Part shown: in pieces, positions 20,357 to 27,534 of the stretch
How the letters are laid out: every line of letters begins with the position of its first letter
Numbering within the stretch: the first letter of the stretch is position 1
Assembly (NCBI GenBank): GCA_945861895.1
Contig: CAMAWF010000002.1
Location: 41,073-105,072 of the forward strand
Origin: Rhizobium sp. Q54
GTDB taxonomy: Bacteria > Pseudomonadota > Alphaproteobacteria > Rhizobiales > Xanthobacteraceae
Direction of reading: 5' to 3'
DNA: 64,000 nt
Position numbers and translations under genes: made by a program
The notes under the pieces: model-generated
The model's database searches: none
What the model saw: the letters and a program-made list of their open reading frames with translations, nothing else
What the model was told of the DNA's origin: nothing

Positions 20357-21637
20357 ATGTTTCAGAAGCGAAAAGTCCGACAAGACGGCTGGTATATTAA
20401 AAAGTCATTTCCGCACTTCGATTTGCCGCTCAATTTCGAAGAAGCAAAAACAATCGTCACCGACCCAATTTACGTATCTCATAAATCATTTTGGCCTTTT
20501 ATTGGGTTTGTCGATCAAAAGCGAAAATTCAAAAAAATTGATGGCGAAGTCACCATTAAATTAAAAGAGCGACCACTTCGTTATTGCTCTCATCACGATG
20601 GGTATGTCCATTCATATTATGCAGCGCAGCTTACCGCAAAATACGAGGCGCGCATTAAGGCTGAAAAAATCGACAACGTGGTAATCGGCTATCGCCAAAA
20701 TGTTGGCACGAACGTTCACATGGCTAAAGCTGCGTTTGATGAAATTCGTAGGCGCGGTGACTGCGTTGTCATTGCTCTTGATATAGAAAGTTTCTTTGAC
20801 AGCATTGATCATAGAATACTGAAAGCCAATCTCCAGTCAGTCTTGGGCGTGCCGCGACTCACTACAGATTGGTTCAAGATTTTTAGGTCGATGACTGAGT
20901 ATTCATGGGTCGAGATTGCTTCGCTTGCACAGCGGCTAGATTTTGACGTTCGCGAACCGCCGCGACCACTATGCTCGGCTCCGGAATTCAGAAAGATAGT
21001 GCGCGGCGATGACGGTGTTTTACCAAGCGTTGTGCAGACGAACGCTAAAAATTACGGGATACCACAGGGGTCGCCGATATCTGCGGTTTTCTCCAACGTC
21101 TATATGCTGTGCTTTGACCAGGCGTGCGTGAAGCATTTTGATGTAATCGATGTATTTTTTCGTCGCTACTCGGATGACATTATCGCGATCTGCAATGCGA
21201 GCCAGCAAGCAGCGGTGATAAATTTCATCACTAACGAAATATCTAACCTCGGACCTTCGATGAAGGTTAGCGCTGAAAAGACAGAAACCTCATCATTCTC
21301 CTTTTCGCTCGACTGGGCATTATCTTGTGATCGACCCATCACCTATCTTGGACTGACGTTTGACGGAGCGCGAACGCTCCTGAGAGGGCGAACTGTCTCT
21401 CGATACTATCGGCGAATGACGTATGCAGCGCGACATACCGCTAAGACCGCTGCGAGAGCAAAATCGAAAAAAATATTTATGCGGAAGCTTTATAGTGACC
21501 TGTCGCACCTCGGCAAACAGAACTTTTATTCTTACGCTAAAAGCGCAGCCGCAACGTTAGGTGACAACGCTCCAGTTCGTCAGCTAAGGCGGCACGTAAA
21601 AATTCTGCGACGTAAGGTGACCACGCTCGGGCGATAA
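20357..21637 (+). CDS. Solitary reverse transcriptase, DRT2 (UG2)-like antiviral defence candidate
   Basis: The 426-aa protein has RT motif A in 'VVIALDIESFFDSIDH' (about residue 140), motif B in 'YGIPQGSPISAVFSN' (about 235) and the catalytic 'FRRYSDDIIAI' (about 275). There is no maturase, endonuclease, protease or integrase domain, and no group II intron RNA around it. The N-terminus ('FPHFDLPL', 'RPLRYCSHHDGYVHSYY') and 'KAAFDEIRRRGD' resemble, from memory of the family, the DRT2 group of defence reverse transcriptases. Base composition and codon use are much AT-richer than in the neighbours, which points to transfer. ATG 20357 is chosen over the TTG at 20336, which lies inside the upstream hairpin. 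RT identity is certain; the DRT2 subgroup is likely, not proven. Confidence 0.88.
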   Translation: MFQKRKVRQDGWYIKKSFPHFDLPLNFEEAKTIVTDPIYVSHKSFWPFIGFVDQKRKFKKIDGEVTIKLKERPLRYCSHHDGYVHSYYAAQLTAKYEARIKAEKIDNVVIGYRQNVGTNVHMAKAAFDEIRRRGDCVVIALDIESFFDSIDHRILKANLQSVLGVPRLTTDWFKIFRSMTEYSWVEIASLAQRLDFDVREPPRPLCSAPEFRKIVRGDDGVLPSVVQTNAKNYGIPQGSPISAVFSNVYMLCFDQACVKHFDVIDVFFRRYSDDIIAICNASQQAAVINFITNEISNLGPSMKVSAEKTETSSFSFSLDWALSCDRPITYLGLTFDGARTLLRGRTVSRYYRRMTYAARHTAKTAARAKSKKIFMRKLYSDLSHLGKQNFYSYAKSAAATLGDNAPVRQLRRHVKILRRKVTTLGR

Positions 21638-22062
21638 TATGTCTACTCCTTATTGACAATCACCACATCTAGGATTATATTCCACAATCCCATCCACTGA
21701 GGGCGTTTTCATGAGACGTCATGACAGCGGGCGGGATGGGAGCGGCCCCTGCGCGCGGGGACCAGCGGCGGCGCCCGCGCGCCCGAAACAACAGGGGCGG
21801 CGAAGCTTGCGCGCTCGTCATCCTGAGGTGCGCGCACTTGCGCGCCTCGAAGGATGACGGCGAAGCGCCCCCACCCGCCGCCTTATTTGCGCAAGTCGCA
21901 AACATGCGACTTGCGTGGCGGCTTCCCTCCCCCGCAAGCGGGGGAGGGATAAAGAAGTGGCTGTTTGAAAATCGAATCCGTGGCAACGCAAGCGCGCAAG
22001 CGTCTGGACGAAACGCGCGTTGGCGTAGATGCTATCCCGGCCGCAACCGGCAGGAGCAAAAA
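21638..22062. repeat. Right flank of the RT island: repeat cluster, families C and D
   Basis: After the RT stop there are about 80 AT-rich bases without a clear terminator. From about 21715 the sequence becomes very GC-rich. A family D palindrome, GTCATCCTGAGG...CCTCGAAGGATGAC, occupies 21817-21858, and a perfect family C hairpin, CCCTCCCCCGC / GCGGGGGAGGG with an AA loop, lies at 21925-21948. No gene is visible; the long ORF 21721-22323 is the next gene's frame read backwards through repeats. The change in composition marks the likely right edge of the acquired segment. Confidence 0.8.
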
Positions 22063-22323
22063 ATGCACCGCACGTTGTGCCGCCTCTCCGCCCTCGCCGC
22101 ATTGGCGGCGCTCGCCGCGTGCACCGTCAGCGGCACCGTCAACCAGCCCGCGCCGAGCGAAGCCGCCGCGCCCGCCCTCTCGCCGGCAGAGCAAACGCAA
22201 CAGGCGCGAACGGAATGCTGGATGCGGATCGAAAAGCAGAACGCCGCCCAGAACATCGACAAGCGCATCGCGCTGGTCGACAAATGCGTCAGCGATAAAA
22301 TGAAGGCGCAGGCGGCCCAATGA
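22063..22323 (+). CDS. Small lipoprotein, unknown function
   Basis: The 86-aa precursor has a signal sequence and lipobox 'LAALAAC', predicting lipidation at the cysteine. The mature part is short, polar and helical ('TQQARTECWMRIEKQNAAQNIDKRIALVDKCV') with two further cysteines that could pair. The start at 22063 is fixed by CAGGAG seven bases upstream; the longer ORF-track version runs through repeats. Its stop overlaps the next start (ATGA), so it is translationally coupled to the SH3 gene. No family recognised. Confidence 0.72.
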   Translation: MHRTLCRLSALAALAALAACTVSGTVNQPAPSEAAAPALSPAEQTQQARTECWMRIEKQNAAQNIDKRIALVDKCVSDKMKAQAAQ

Positions 22324-22643
22324 CGCGTTGCAGGCTCACGTTAGCGGCCTTCGGGCTCGCCGCGCTCGGCTTGGCCGTCACGGCGCAGCCGGCGGACGCG
22401 AGCCTGTTCTGCACCGTACTCAAAAGTCCCGATGGGTTCGTCGCGCTACGCGAAAAGCCGGACGCCGGCGCGCGCATCGTCGAGCGCATGCGCGCGGATG
22501 ACGAGGTGCAGGCGCTGGAAGGCCGCCGCGGCCGCTGGCAGGAAGTGCTGCATTGGCGCGGCGACGCACGCTACCACGAGGCGACGCGCGGCAACACCCG
22601 CAAAGGCTGGGTGCATATGCGCTACATCAGCGAGTGCGGGTGA
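22320..22643 (+). CDS. Exported SH3-domain protein
   Basis: The 107-aa precursor has a signal peptide ending 'QPADASLF' and a mature bacterial SH3-type domain: 'VALREKPDAGARIVERMRADDEV', a short strand 'RGRWQEVLHW', and 'TRKGWVHMRYIS'. Two cysteines ('LFCTVL', 'SECG') frame the domain and probably form a disulfide. It overlaps the upstream lipoprotein gene by four bases, so the two small envelope proteins should be made together. A binding role at the cell wall is inferred from the fold only. Confidence 0.78.
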   Translation: MTRCRLTLAAFGLAALGLAVTAQPADASLFCTVLKSPDGFVALREKPDAGARIVERMRADDEVQALEGRRGRWQEVLHWRGDARYHEATRGNTRKGWVHMRYISECG

Positions 22644-22652
22644 CCGGCCGGC

Positions 22653-22907
22653 TTAATTCAACGCCGGACGCTTGAGCGGATAGTCCGCGCTCTCGTAAAG
22701 CTGGCGGATGTCCTGGTGGCCAAGCCGCTCCTCATTGACCTCGATATAGGCGCCGAGCAACAGCGGCTCCGGCATCTTCTCGATGGCGAACTGGATGGCG
22801 TCGGCTGCCTTGTCGAAACGGCGGTATTTCATCGATTGCGCCATTTTCACTTTGCGGCTGCGCGAGGGAAACAGCTCCGCCGGAACGTTGTAATCAAATT
22901 TGGCCAC
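22653..22907 (-). CDS. Small conserved protein, paralogue A (LYESADYPL family)
   Basis: An 84-aa soluble protein. It shares with the product of 25582-25830 the N-terminal 'ELFPSRSRK', the middle 'RF..AA.AI.FA.E..P..LLLGAY.EV' and the C-terminal '[12 protein letters not shown]'. More than half the residues are identical, so the two are paralogues three kilobases apart on the same strand. No membrane segment or catalytic motif is visible. I cannot name a function. A palindrome (TCAAATCATTTGA) lies 21 bases upstream of the start. Confidence 0.72.
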   Translation of the reverse strand: MAKFDYNVPAELFPSRSRKVKMAQSMKYRRFDKAADAIQFAIEKMPEPLLLGAYIEVNEERLGHQDIRQLYESADYPLKRPALN

Positions 22908-22928
22908 GGTATTTCTCCAAAATAACGC

Positions 22929-22941
22929 TCAAATCATTTGA
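22929..22941. promoter_or_regulatory. Palindrome upstream of the paralogue A gene
   Basis: TCAAATCATTTGA is a perfect 13-base palindrome in an AT-rich stretch just upstream of the minus-strand gene at 22653-22907. Its size and position suit an operator. No matching copy stands in front of the paralogue at 25830, so shared control is not supported. Confidence 0.35.
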
Positions 22942-23173
22942 ACGATCATTGTCCTCTATATGGGGGTGCGGTTGGGTTTAATCGAGGCATCGGCGCGCTT
23001 TATCTGCGCGTAACGTGAATTTTGCCCGCCAGAGCCCGGCGAATGGCTGCCATGCAGTAAAACCACTACCTGCGCGGGAATAATTAGTTTAAGCTTCAAA
23101 TAATTTGCAATTGGGCCGCACACCCGGTTTTTCCGGGCCAGACGGGCTGCCCGCAAACCCGCTTCCGGGGATA

Positions 23174-23599
23174 ATGAAGATGACCCTTGAGACCATGCGC
23201 GCGTTTTGCGACGATTTGGCGGCGCGGCAGACGCAGCGCGTAGCCCCTCTGCTCGACGACAATATCGAATGGACCGCGTTCGGCCCGATCGACCTGTTTC
23301 CGTTTTTCGGCCATCGCCGCGGCAAAACGGCGGTGCTCGCCATGTGCGGCGAGATCGCCGCATCGCTGCAACTGCGCGGCTGCGACAAGGAAAGCACGCT
23401 GACCGACGGCGACCAGGCCGCCTCGCTGCTCAAGCTCAATGCCGTCTACACCCGCACCGGCCGCGTGTTGAGCCTGCGGCTGGCGCTGTTCGCGCAGTTC
23501 CATGACGGCAAACTGCTGCGCCTGCGCGCCTTGTTCGACAGCTTCGACGCCGCCGAGCAGGCGCTGGGCCGGCACATCGATCTGGGCGCGGTCGCCTAA
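23174..23599 (+). CDS. SnoaL/NTF2-like protein
   Basis: The 141-aa protein has the cone-shaped NTF2/SnoaL pattern: helix 'TLETMRAFCDDLAARQTQRVAPLLDDNIEWTAFGP', a central 'GHRRGKTAVLAMCGEIAA', then beta-strands ending 'FAQFHDGKLLRLRALFDSFDAAEQAL'. The family includes ketosteroid isomerases, polyketide cyclases and many uncharacterised proteins, and no catalytic set can be assigned here. The ATG at 23174 with CCGGGGA before it is preferred over the ORF-track start at 23105. It converges with the VanX-like gene, with eight bases between. Confidence 0.8.
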   Translation: MKMTLETMRAFCDDLAARQTQRVAPLLDDNIEWTAFGPIDLFPFFGHRRGKTAVLAMCGEIAASLQLRGCDKESTLTDGDQAASLLKLNAVYTRTGRVLSLRLALFAQFHDGKLLRLRALFDSFDAAEQALGRHIDLGAVA

Positions 23600-23607
23600 C
23601 CGGGCTG

Positions 23608-24291
23608 TCACTGCACCACAAAATCGAAATACGTCCGCGGAAACGGTTCGTTCCGCAGCGTAAAGTGCCACCATTCCTTGTCGTAGGGCCGGAAACCGCG
23701 CTGCCGCATGGCGGCGGCGAGCAATGCGCGGTTCGTGCGCTGCTGTTGCGTGACGCTGCCATCGCCCGGCGCCGAGCGCGGGCTGAACAGGTCGAACGCG
23801 GTGCCCATGTCGAGCTCTTCATGGCCGCCGAGCCGCACCAGCGTGAGATCGACGGTCGAGCCGCGCGAATGGCCGGAGCGCGCGGCGATGTAGCCCAGCC
23901 GGAACAGATCGCGCTTATCGACCTGCGGATAGAACTCGGCCTTGCGCGCAGTGTCGGCGGGCTCGCGCGCCCAGCGCATGAAATGCGCCACCGCGCGGGC
24001 CGGCCGGTAGCAGTCGAACAGTTTGAGCCCGAACCCGCGCGCATGCAGATCGCGCTGCACGGCGGCAAGCGCAGTAGCGGCCTGTTGCGTCAGCAGGCAG
24101 CGCGCGCGCCGATAGCCGTCGATCGGGCGTCCGACGAAATTATGCGGACCGGCATAGCGCATCTCGACCACCGCGCCCTCGATCTGATCCGCCGCATCGA
24201 CAAATCCGGACGGCATCTCCTGCGCCTGCGCGTTGGCGGCCAACGCGGCGAGCAGCATGGCGCTGGCAATGGTGGAGCGCGGGCGGGGCAT
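23608..24291 (-). CDS. VanX/DdpX-like D-alanyl-D-alanine dipeptidase
   Basis: A 227-aa exported zinc peptidase of the M15D family that cleaves D-Ala-D-Ala. A signal peptide ('ALAANAQAQ') sends it to the periplasm, where it would recycle peptidoglycan dipeptide. The zinc ligands are visible in 'SGHSRGSTVDLTL' (His and Asp) and 'KEWWHFTL' (catalytic Glu and third His). 'FDCYRPARAV' carries the conserved substrate-binding arginine. The start is the ATG at 24291; the ORF-track N-terminus is read from repeat sequence. There are no vanH/vanA neighbours, so a housekeeping role is more likely than glycopeptide resistance. Confidence 0.88.
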   Translation of the reverse strand: MPRPRSTIASAMLLAALAANAQAQEMPSGFVDAADQIEGAVVEMRYAGPHNFVGRPIDGYRRARCLLTQQAATALAAVQRDLHARGFGLKLFDCYRPARAVAHFMRWAREPADTARKAEFYPQVDKRDLFRLGYIAARSGHSRGSTVDLTLVRLGGHEELDMGTAFDLFSPRSAPGDGSVTQQQRTNRALLAAAMRQRGFRPYDKEWWHFTLRNEPFPRTYFDFVVQ

Positions 24292-24397
24292 CGCGGCTTT
24301 CTGATCTGCGGCCTGGGAAACATGGGTTTTTATCACGGCATCGCCTGCCGCTGAATGGGACGCCGCCGAAGGGCAAGTCCCCTCGCGCGCGCCGCAT

Positions 24398-24537
24398 AGA
24401 GTCTGATCCACTCCAATTGAATCAGAGCCTGGCCCTATCTTTTTGTTTGAGCATGATCTTTTCCGACCTTCCTTCGCCCGCCGAAGCGGGCTTCGCGAAG
24501 GCGGGAAACCGGTTCCCACTTTTCGGGATCATGCTCT
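24398..24537. repeat. Family B palindromic repeat interrupted by another palindrome
   Basis: Leader AGAGTCTGATC and outer stem GAGCATGATC...GATCATGCTC match the intact copies. Between CTTTTCCGA and AAACCGGTTCCC, however, there are about 39 extra bases (24467-24505) that form their own hairpin, CCTTCGCCCGC...GCGAAGGCGGG. It occupies most of the 317-bp gap between the VanX-like gene and the next gene; nothing else is evident there. Confidence 0.92.
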
Positions 24538-24608
24538 AACCGGTGTGAACCTTTCGGCCCGTCCGCGCGACCAATGCTCGAAGTGCAGGTACCGTTGGGG
24601 GTTGCGCC

Positions 24609-24968
24609 ATGACACGCCGTATCGCTTTTGTCCTTGGCCCGCTGCTGGTGATCGCCGCGCTGGCCGCCTGTACGCTGGCGTTGTTCGCGGCGTCCGCCCG
24701 GCCGGCGCCGCTCGAAATACCCGGCTGCGAGCGCAATCTCGCCGAATCCTCCGCCGGCATTGCGGCGATCCAGGCCCGGCTAAAAAGCCTGGGCGCGGCG
24801 CGCAGCCCGGAAACCTGCACCGCCACCCGCCTTTATTTCCTCGAAGCGGTGAAAGCGCGCGCGGTCACGGCGCTGTGCAAAACCGGCCTGGAGCGCGAGC
24901 GAGAACTCGGCCGGCTGGATGCCGATGTCGAGCAGATCAACGCCGCCATCGCCTCGACCTGCGGCTGA
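24609..24968 (+). CDS. Exported or membrane-anchored small protein, unknown
   Basis: The 119-aa protein has a single hydrophobic N-terminal segment ('RIAFVLGPLLVIAALAACTL'), either a signal anchor or a lipoprotein signal with 'LAAC'. It is followed by a polar helical region with cysteines in 'IPGCERN', 'PETCTATR', 'ALCKTG' and at the end 'STCG'. Four cysteines in about 90 residues suggest two disulfides outside the cytoplasm. I do not recognise the family. GGGGTTGCGCC precedes the ATG. Confidence 0.6.
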   Translation: MTRRIAFVLGPLLVIAALAACTLALFAASARPAPLEIPGCERNLAESSAGIAAIQARLKSLGAARSPETCTATRLYFLEAVKARAVTALCKTGLERERELGRLDADVEQINAAIASTCG

Positions 24969-25282
24969 TGCCGGCGGCCGCACGCCTGAACCGCCTCGCC
25001 CGGGTTGTCCGGGACAACGCCGCAAGCAACACGAGGTTGCATGACCGCACCGTGAGCGTGCCCGAAATTTATCCTGTGGATTGCAGGGAGATCGGAACCT
25101 GCCGCCCCCGACTCACGCAATACGGGTCTACACTCGGTTTGTTCGAAAGCGGTGGACGGGAGTTCCCCTCGCCGGAAACCGTGGGCCCACGCAAAGATGC
25201 TGGGGCCCGCTTCGGGCAATCCTCCCAATAAACTTGGCCCCGCTCCGGCGGGGTCTTCTTGCGTTGTACGGCAAAGCTTGGA
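24969..25282. other. Gap with small hairpins and a terminator-like hairpin
   Basis: No convincing reading frame is present in 314 bases. CCCCGC TCCG GCGGGG followed by TCTTCTT at 25239-25261 looks like an intrinsic terminator for plus-strand transcription. Upstream, GGGCCCGCTTCGGGC is another hairpin. A small RNA ending at this terminator is possible but unsupported by anything more. Confidence 0.35.
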
Positions 25283-25441
25283 TTAGCGCCCGGGCATCGA
25301 TATCGCGCGCAGATTTCCGCCATCGAGACTGAGACGCCCGGCAATGTGATGAGTGACCACCACGGCTCCGATCAGCATCACGGCGGCGGTGACCCCGCCG
25401 AGGATGTAGCCGATCAATCCGAGCGTGCCCCGGTCCGCCAT
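25283..25441 (-). CDS. 52-aa single-helix membrane protein (absent from the ORF track)
   Basis: The ATG at 25441 (GGGAG five bases upstream) opens a frame of 52 codons beginning MADRGTLGLIGYILGG and continuing as one hydrophobic helix ('VTAAVMLIGAVVV'), then a short tail 'THHIAGRLSLDGG' that ends MPGR. The hydrophobic helix with a polar tail is the pattern of a small inner-membrane protein. Function unknown. It is too short for the ORF track, and the lines given there for this stretch are other frames. Confidence 0.55.
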   Translation of the reverse strand: MADRGTLGLIGYILGGVTAAVMLIGAVVVTHHIAGRLSLDGGNLRAISMPGR

Positions 25442-25534
25442 CGCCGGCTCCCAAATTCCCGTCGTGCGACTATTCGCTCACCGCCGGGAAAACGCGCCCG
25501 GCGGTGTTTCGTTCCGGCCGGGCTGCCGAAATGA

Positions 25535-25556
25535 AAATGGCCCCGAAGGGCCATTT
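25535..25556. terminator. Intrinsic-terminator-like hairpin
   Basis: AAATGGCCC CGAA GGGCCATTT is a perfect 9-bp stem with a tetraloop between the 52-aa gene and the end of the paralogue B gene. With A's on the left and T's on the right it would serve transcription from either side, most plausibly the leftward operon ending at 25582. Confidence 0.65.
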
Positions 25557-25581
25557 CGTCATGCGTTTTCAGGGGTAAGGG

Positions 25582-25830
25582 TTAATTTGCCGCCTTGCGC
25601 GGCAGCGGATAGTCGGCGCTCTCGTACAGCTGGCGGATACCATTGCCGTCGAAGCGCACCTCCTCGACCTCCAGGTAAGCGCCGAGCAGCAGGTCGGACG
25701 GCAGCTCCTCCATGGCGAAACGGATTGCCTCCGCCGCGGTGGGAAATCTCTTGTACCCGATTGGCCGCCGTGCCTTGCGGCTTCGGCTGGGAAACAGTTC
25801 GGATGGGGCCCGATAATTGATCATCGCCAT
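25582..25830 (-). CDS. Small conserved protein, paralogue B (LYESADYPL family)
   Basis: An 82-aa protein, closely similar to the product of 22653-22907 ('ELFPSRSRK', '[13 protein letters not shown]', '[12 protein letters not shown]'). The start at 25830 has a strong GGAGGT seven bases upstream; that ribosome-binding site lies inside the last codons of the preceding, frameshifted ORF, so the two were probably coupled. The ORF-track version (to 26172) runs through that upstream ORF in the wrong frame. Function unknown. Confidence 0.75.
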   Translation of the reverse strand: MAMINYRAPSELFPSRSRKARRPIGYKRFPTAAEAIRFAMEELPSDLLLGAYLEVEEVRFDGNGIRQLYESADYPLPRKAAN

Positions 25831-25831
25831 T

Positions 25832-26108
25832 TTACGCAACCTCCAGCGCATAATATGGGGCCACGGCGCGCAGAAATCTAGGCATGGCAGGCGATGCCTG
25901 CCTTGCGCGGTTGACAGGGTAAATACCGCCCGCGGCCTGGCCCATGAAATGCCGCGGCCCGGCAGTTGCCGGCACGATCTGCTCGACGGCCGCACGAAAG
26001 GCGTCGTCCGCCTGCGGCGGAGGTTGCGGCGGTGGCAGCCCCGATTCCTCCCGCCAGCGTAAGCGCCAATGTATATGCGACGGTAACATGAAGCAGACGA
26101 ATCCGCAT
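25832..26108 (-). pseudogene. Frameshifted small exported protein
   Basis: From ATG 26108 one frame gives a good signal peptide ('[18 protein letters not shown]') that then degrades into Arg/Cys-rich nonsense. One base over, the frame continues as a plausible mature protein ('[18 protein letters not shown] ... YYALEVA') ending at 25832, against the next gene's start. The total is 277 bases, one more than a multiple of three. Removing one G from the GGGG run near 26040 would join them. This could be a real mutation, a sequencing error or programmed slippage; the first two seem likelier. Confidence 0.55.
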
Positions 26109-26252
26109 GGCGTTCCCGCATGCAGCCGCTTTGCGATCTGGCGAGAACGGCCAGCGCACCGATTCGTTTCATCGCACCGCAGTCATTTACCGAAAGCAGC
26201 GACTCGGATACCAGCCATGGCGAGATTGATTCGCCGGGGCTTGGAGAATTGA

Positions 26253-26645
26253 ATGATTCTCGAAACGCTTTTCGGGGTATCGCTGGTCATCTCCGCCTCG
26301 CTCGAGATCGGTCCGCCGCCGCCGGCAGGACCGACAACCTGGACGCAGATGTCGGTGCGGCAGAGAGATGCCGCTTTGCTGCCGCTGGTGCATTCCGCCA
26401 CCGATTGCATCGTCCGCAATGTCACCGCCGATGCGCGTTTCAACGAGACCCTGCGGCCGGGCGAAATCAACGATCTGATCGTCGATTCCATGAACGCCTG
26501 CGCCGGGCCCGTGCGCGCGATGATCGACGCCCACGACCGCCTGTTCGGCGACGGTTCGGGCGAGGCATTCTTCATGGGGCCCTATCTTGAAGTGCTTCCC
26601 GCCGCCGTCAGCGTGCAGCTGAAGGCACCCGCGAATAGCCGCTAG
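26253..26645 (+). CDS. Hypothetical exported protein
   Basis: The 130-aa protein has a hydrophobic N-terminus ('[18 protein letters not shown]') and a mature region with '[14 protein letters not shown]', '[25 protein letters not shown]' and '[21 protein letters not shown]'. The two mature cysteines probably form a disulfide. I do not recognise a family. It runs up against the 3' end of the MFS pseudogene on the other strand, overlapping by four bases. Confidence 0.6.
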   Translation: MILETLFGVSLVISASLEIGPPPPAGPTTWTQMSVRQRDAALLPLVHSATDCIVRNVTADARFNETLRPGEINDLIVDSMNACAGPVRAMIDAHDRLFGDGSGEAFFMGPYLEVLPAAVSVQLKAPANSR

Positions 26646-27534
26646 GATTTCGCGGCGGCAAGCGCCGGCCGCAGCGCCAACGCGATCGGCAACGTGAGCA
26701 ACGCCGTCGCGGCTGCGGCTGCAAGCGCCACGGGCACACCGGCGGCATCGCCGAGCAATCCGTAAAGCGCCGGAGCGATGGCGCCCGAGCCGATGGTGCC
26801 GGTATAGAAAATTCCGAATGCGCGCGGGCGCCGCGACGGCTCAACGACGTCCGGCACCGAACCGTAGAGCACCGAAGAGGTGCCGTTGAGCCCGATCCCT
26901 ATTACCGGCAGCAGCAACAAAATGACTTCGACCGGCAGCGGCAGTATTCCGACGATGCTCACTGCGGTCACCGTTTCGGTCAGCCACACGGTCGCCACCG
27001 CGCCGATGCGCGACCCGATGAATACGCAAATCAGCTTGCCCGCGGCGCCGCCGGCAGCGTCATCTTGCCGATATCGCCGGAGAAGTTGTAAGTGCCGAGC
27101 GCCTTGAACGAACGCGATCCGGCAAAGGCGCGCGCGATCAGCGAAGACGCCAGCGGATGCTGCGTGCTGGCGCCGAGCCCGCCGATAAAAAGCGCCGCCA
27201 CGAGAAAGATAATTCCGCTGCTTGCGCCCGCCAGACAGTAGCCAAGACCGGCCAGCGCGGTGCCGGCGGCCAAAACAGCGGCCGCGCCGGCCCGCTCGGC
27301 CAAGATCCCGGCGGGAACCTGGAACGCAGCAAGCGTGCCGGAAAAGACCGTCTTGAGCAGACCCAGCGCCGCATAGCCAAGGCCGAATTCCGCCTGCCAG
27401 ATCGGCAGCAGAACATAAATCAGATCGGTATAGCCGTCGTGCAACGCATGCGCGCCGAAGGCGACGCCCGCGGCGCGGCGTTCGTTGCGCCGGGTGGCTG
27501 GCGCTGCCGGCGGGATCTCCTGGGTGGCTGTCAT
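26642..27534 (-). pseudogene. MFS transporter with an internal deletion and frameshift
   Basis: The N-terminal half (start 27534; 'ALHDGYTDLIYVLLPIWQ', 'GTYNFSGDIGKMTLPAA') and the C-terminal half ('LNGTSSVLYGSVPDVV', 'FGIFYTGTIGSGAIAPALYG') are typical of a 12-helix major facilitator, but they lie in different frames. The N half stops at 27031 after '...LPAAPRAS', while the C half reads in through 'AAGKLICVFIGSRIG'. Together they give only about 310 residues, whereas relatives have about 400. Helices 6-8 are therefore missing and the join lies in GCCGGCGGCGCCGC. It overlaps the MaoC gene by four bases, as an intact operon would. Confidence 0.8.

Noticed and set aside
20357-21637. Reading the RT as a group II intron or retron reverse transcriptase
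   Set aside because: No maturase or HNH domain and no intron domain V/VI-like hairpin after the gene. The upstream stems do not show a short msr-msd inverted-repeat layout, and the N-terminus differs from retron RTs as I know them.
21721-22323. 200-aa version of the small lipoprotein
   Set aside because: The extra N-terminal part is translated palindromic repeat; CAGGAG and a lipobox set the start at 22063.
25083-25261. Small stable RNA such as SRP or 6S RNA before the terminator-like hairpin
   Set aside because: I could not match the conserved parts of SRP RNA, tmRNA or RNase P RNA; only two hairpins support it, so it is kept as an unassigned gap.
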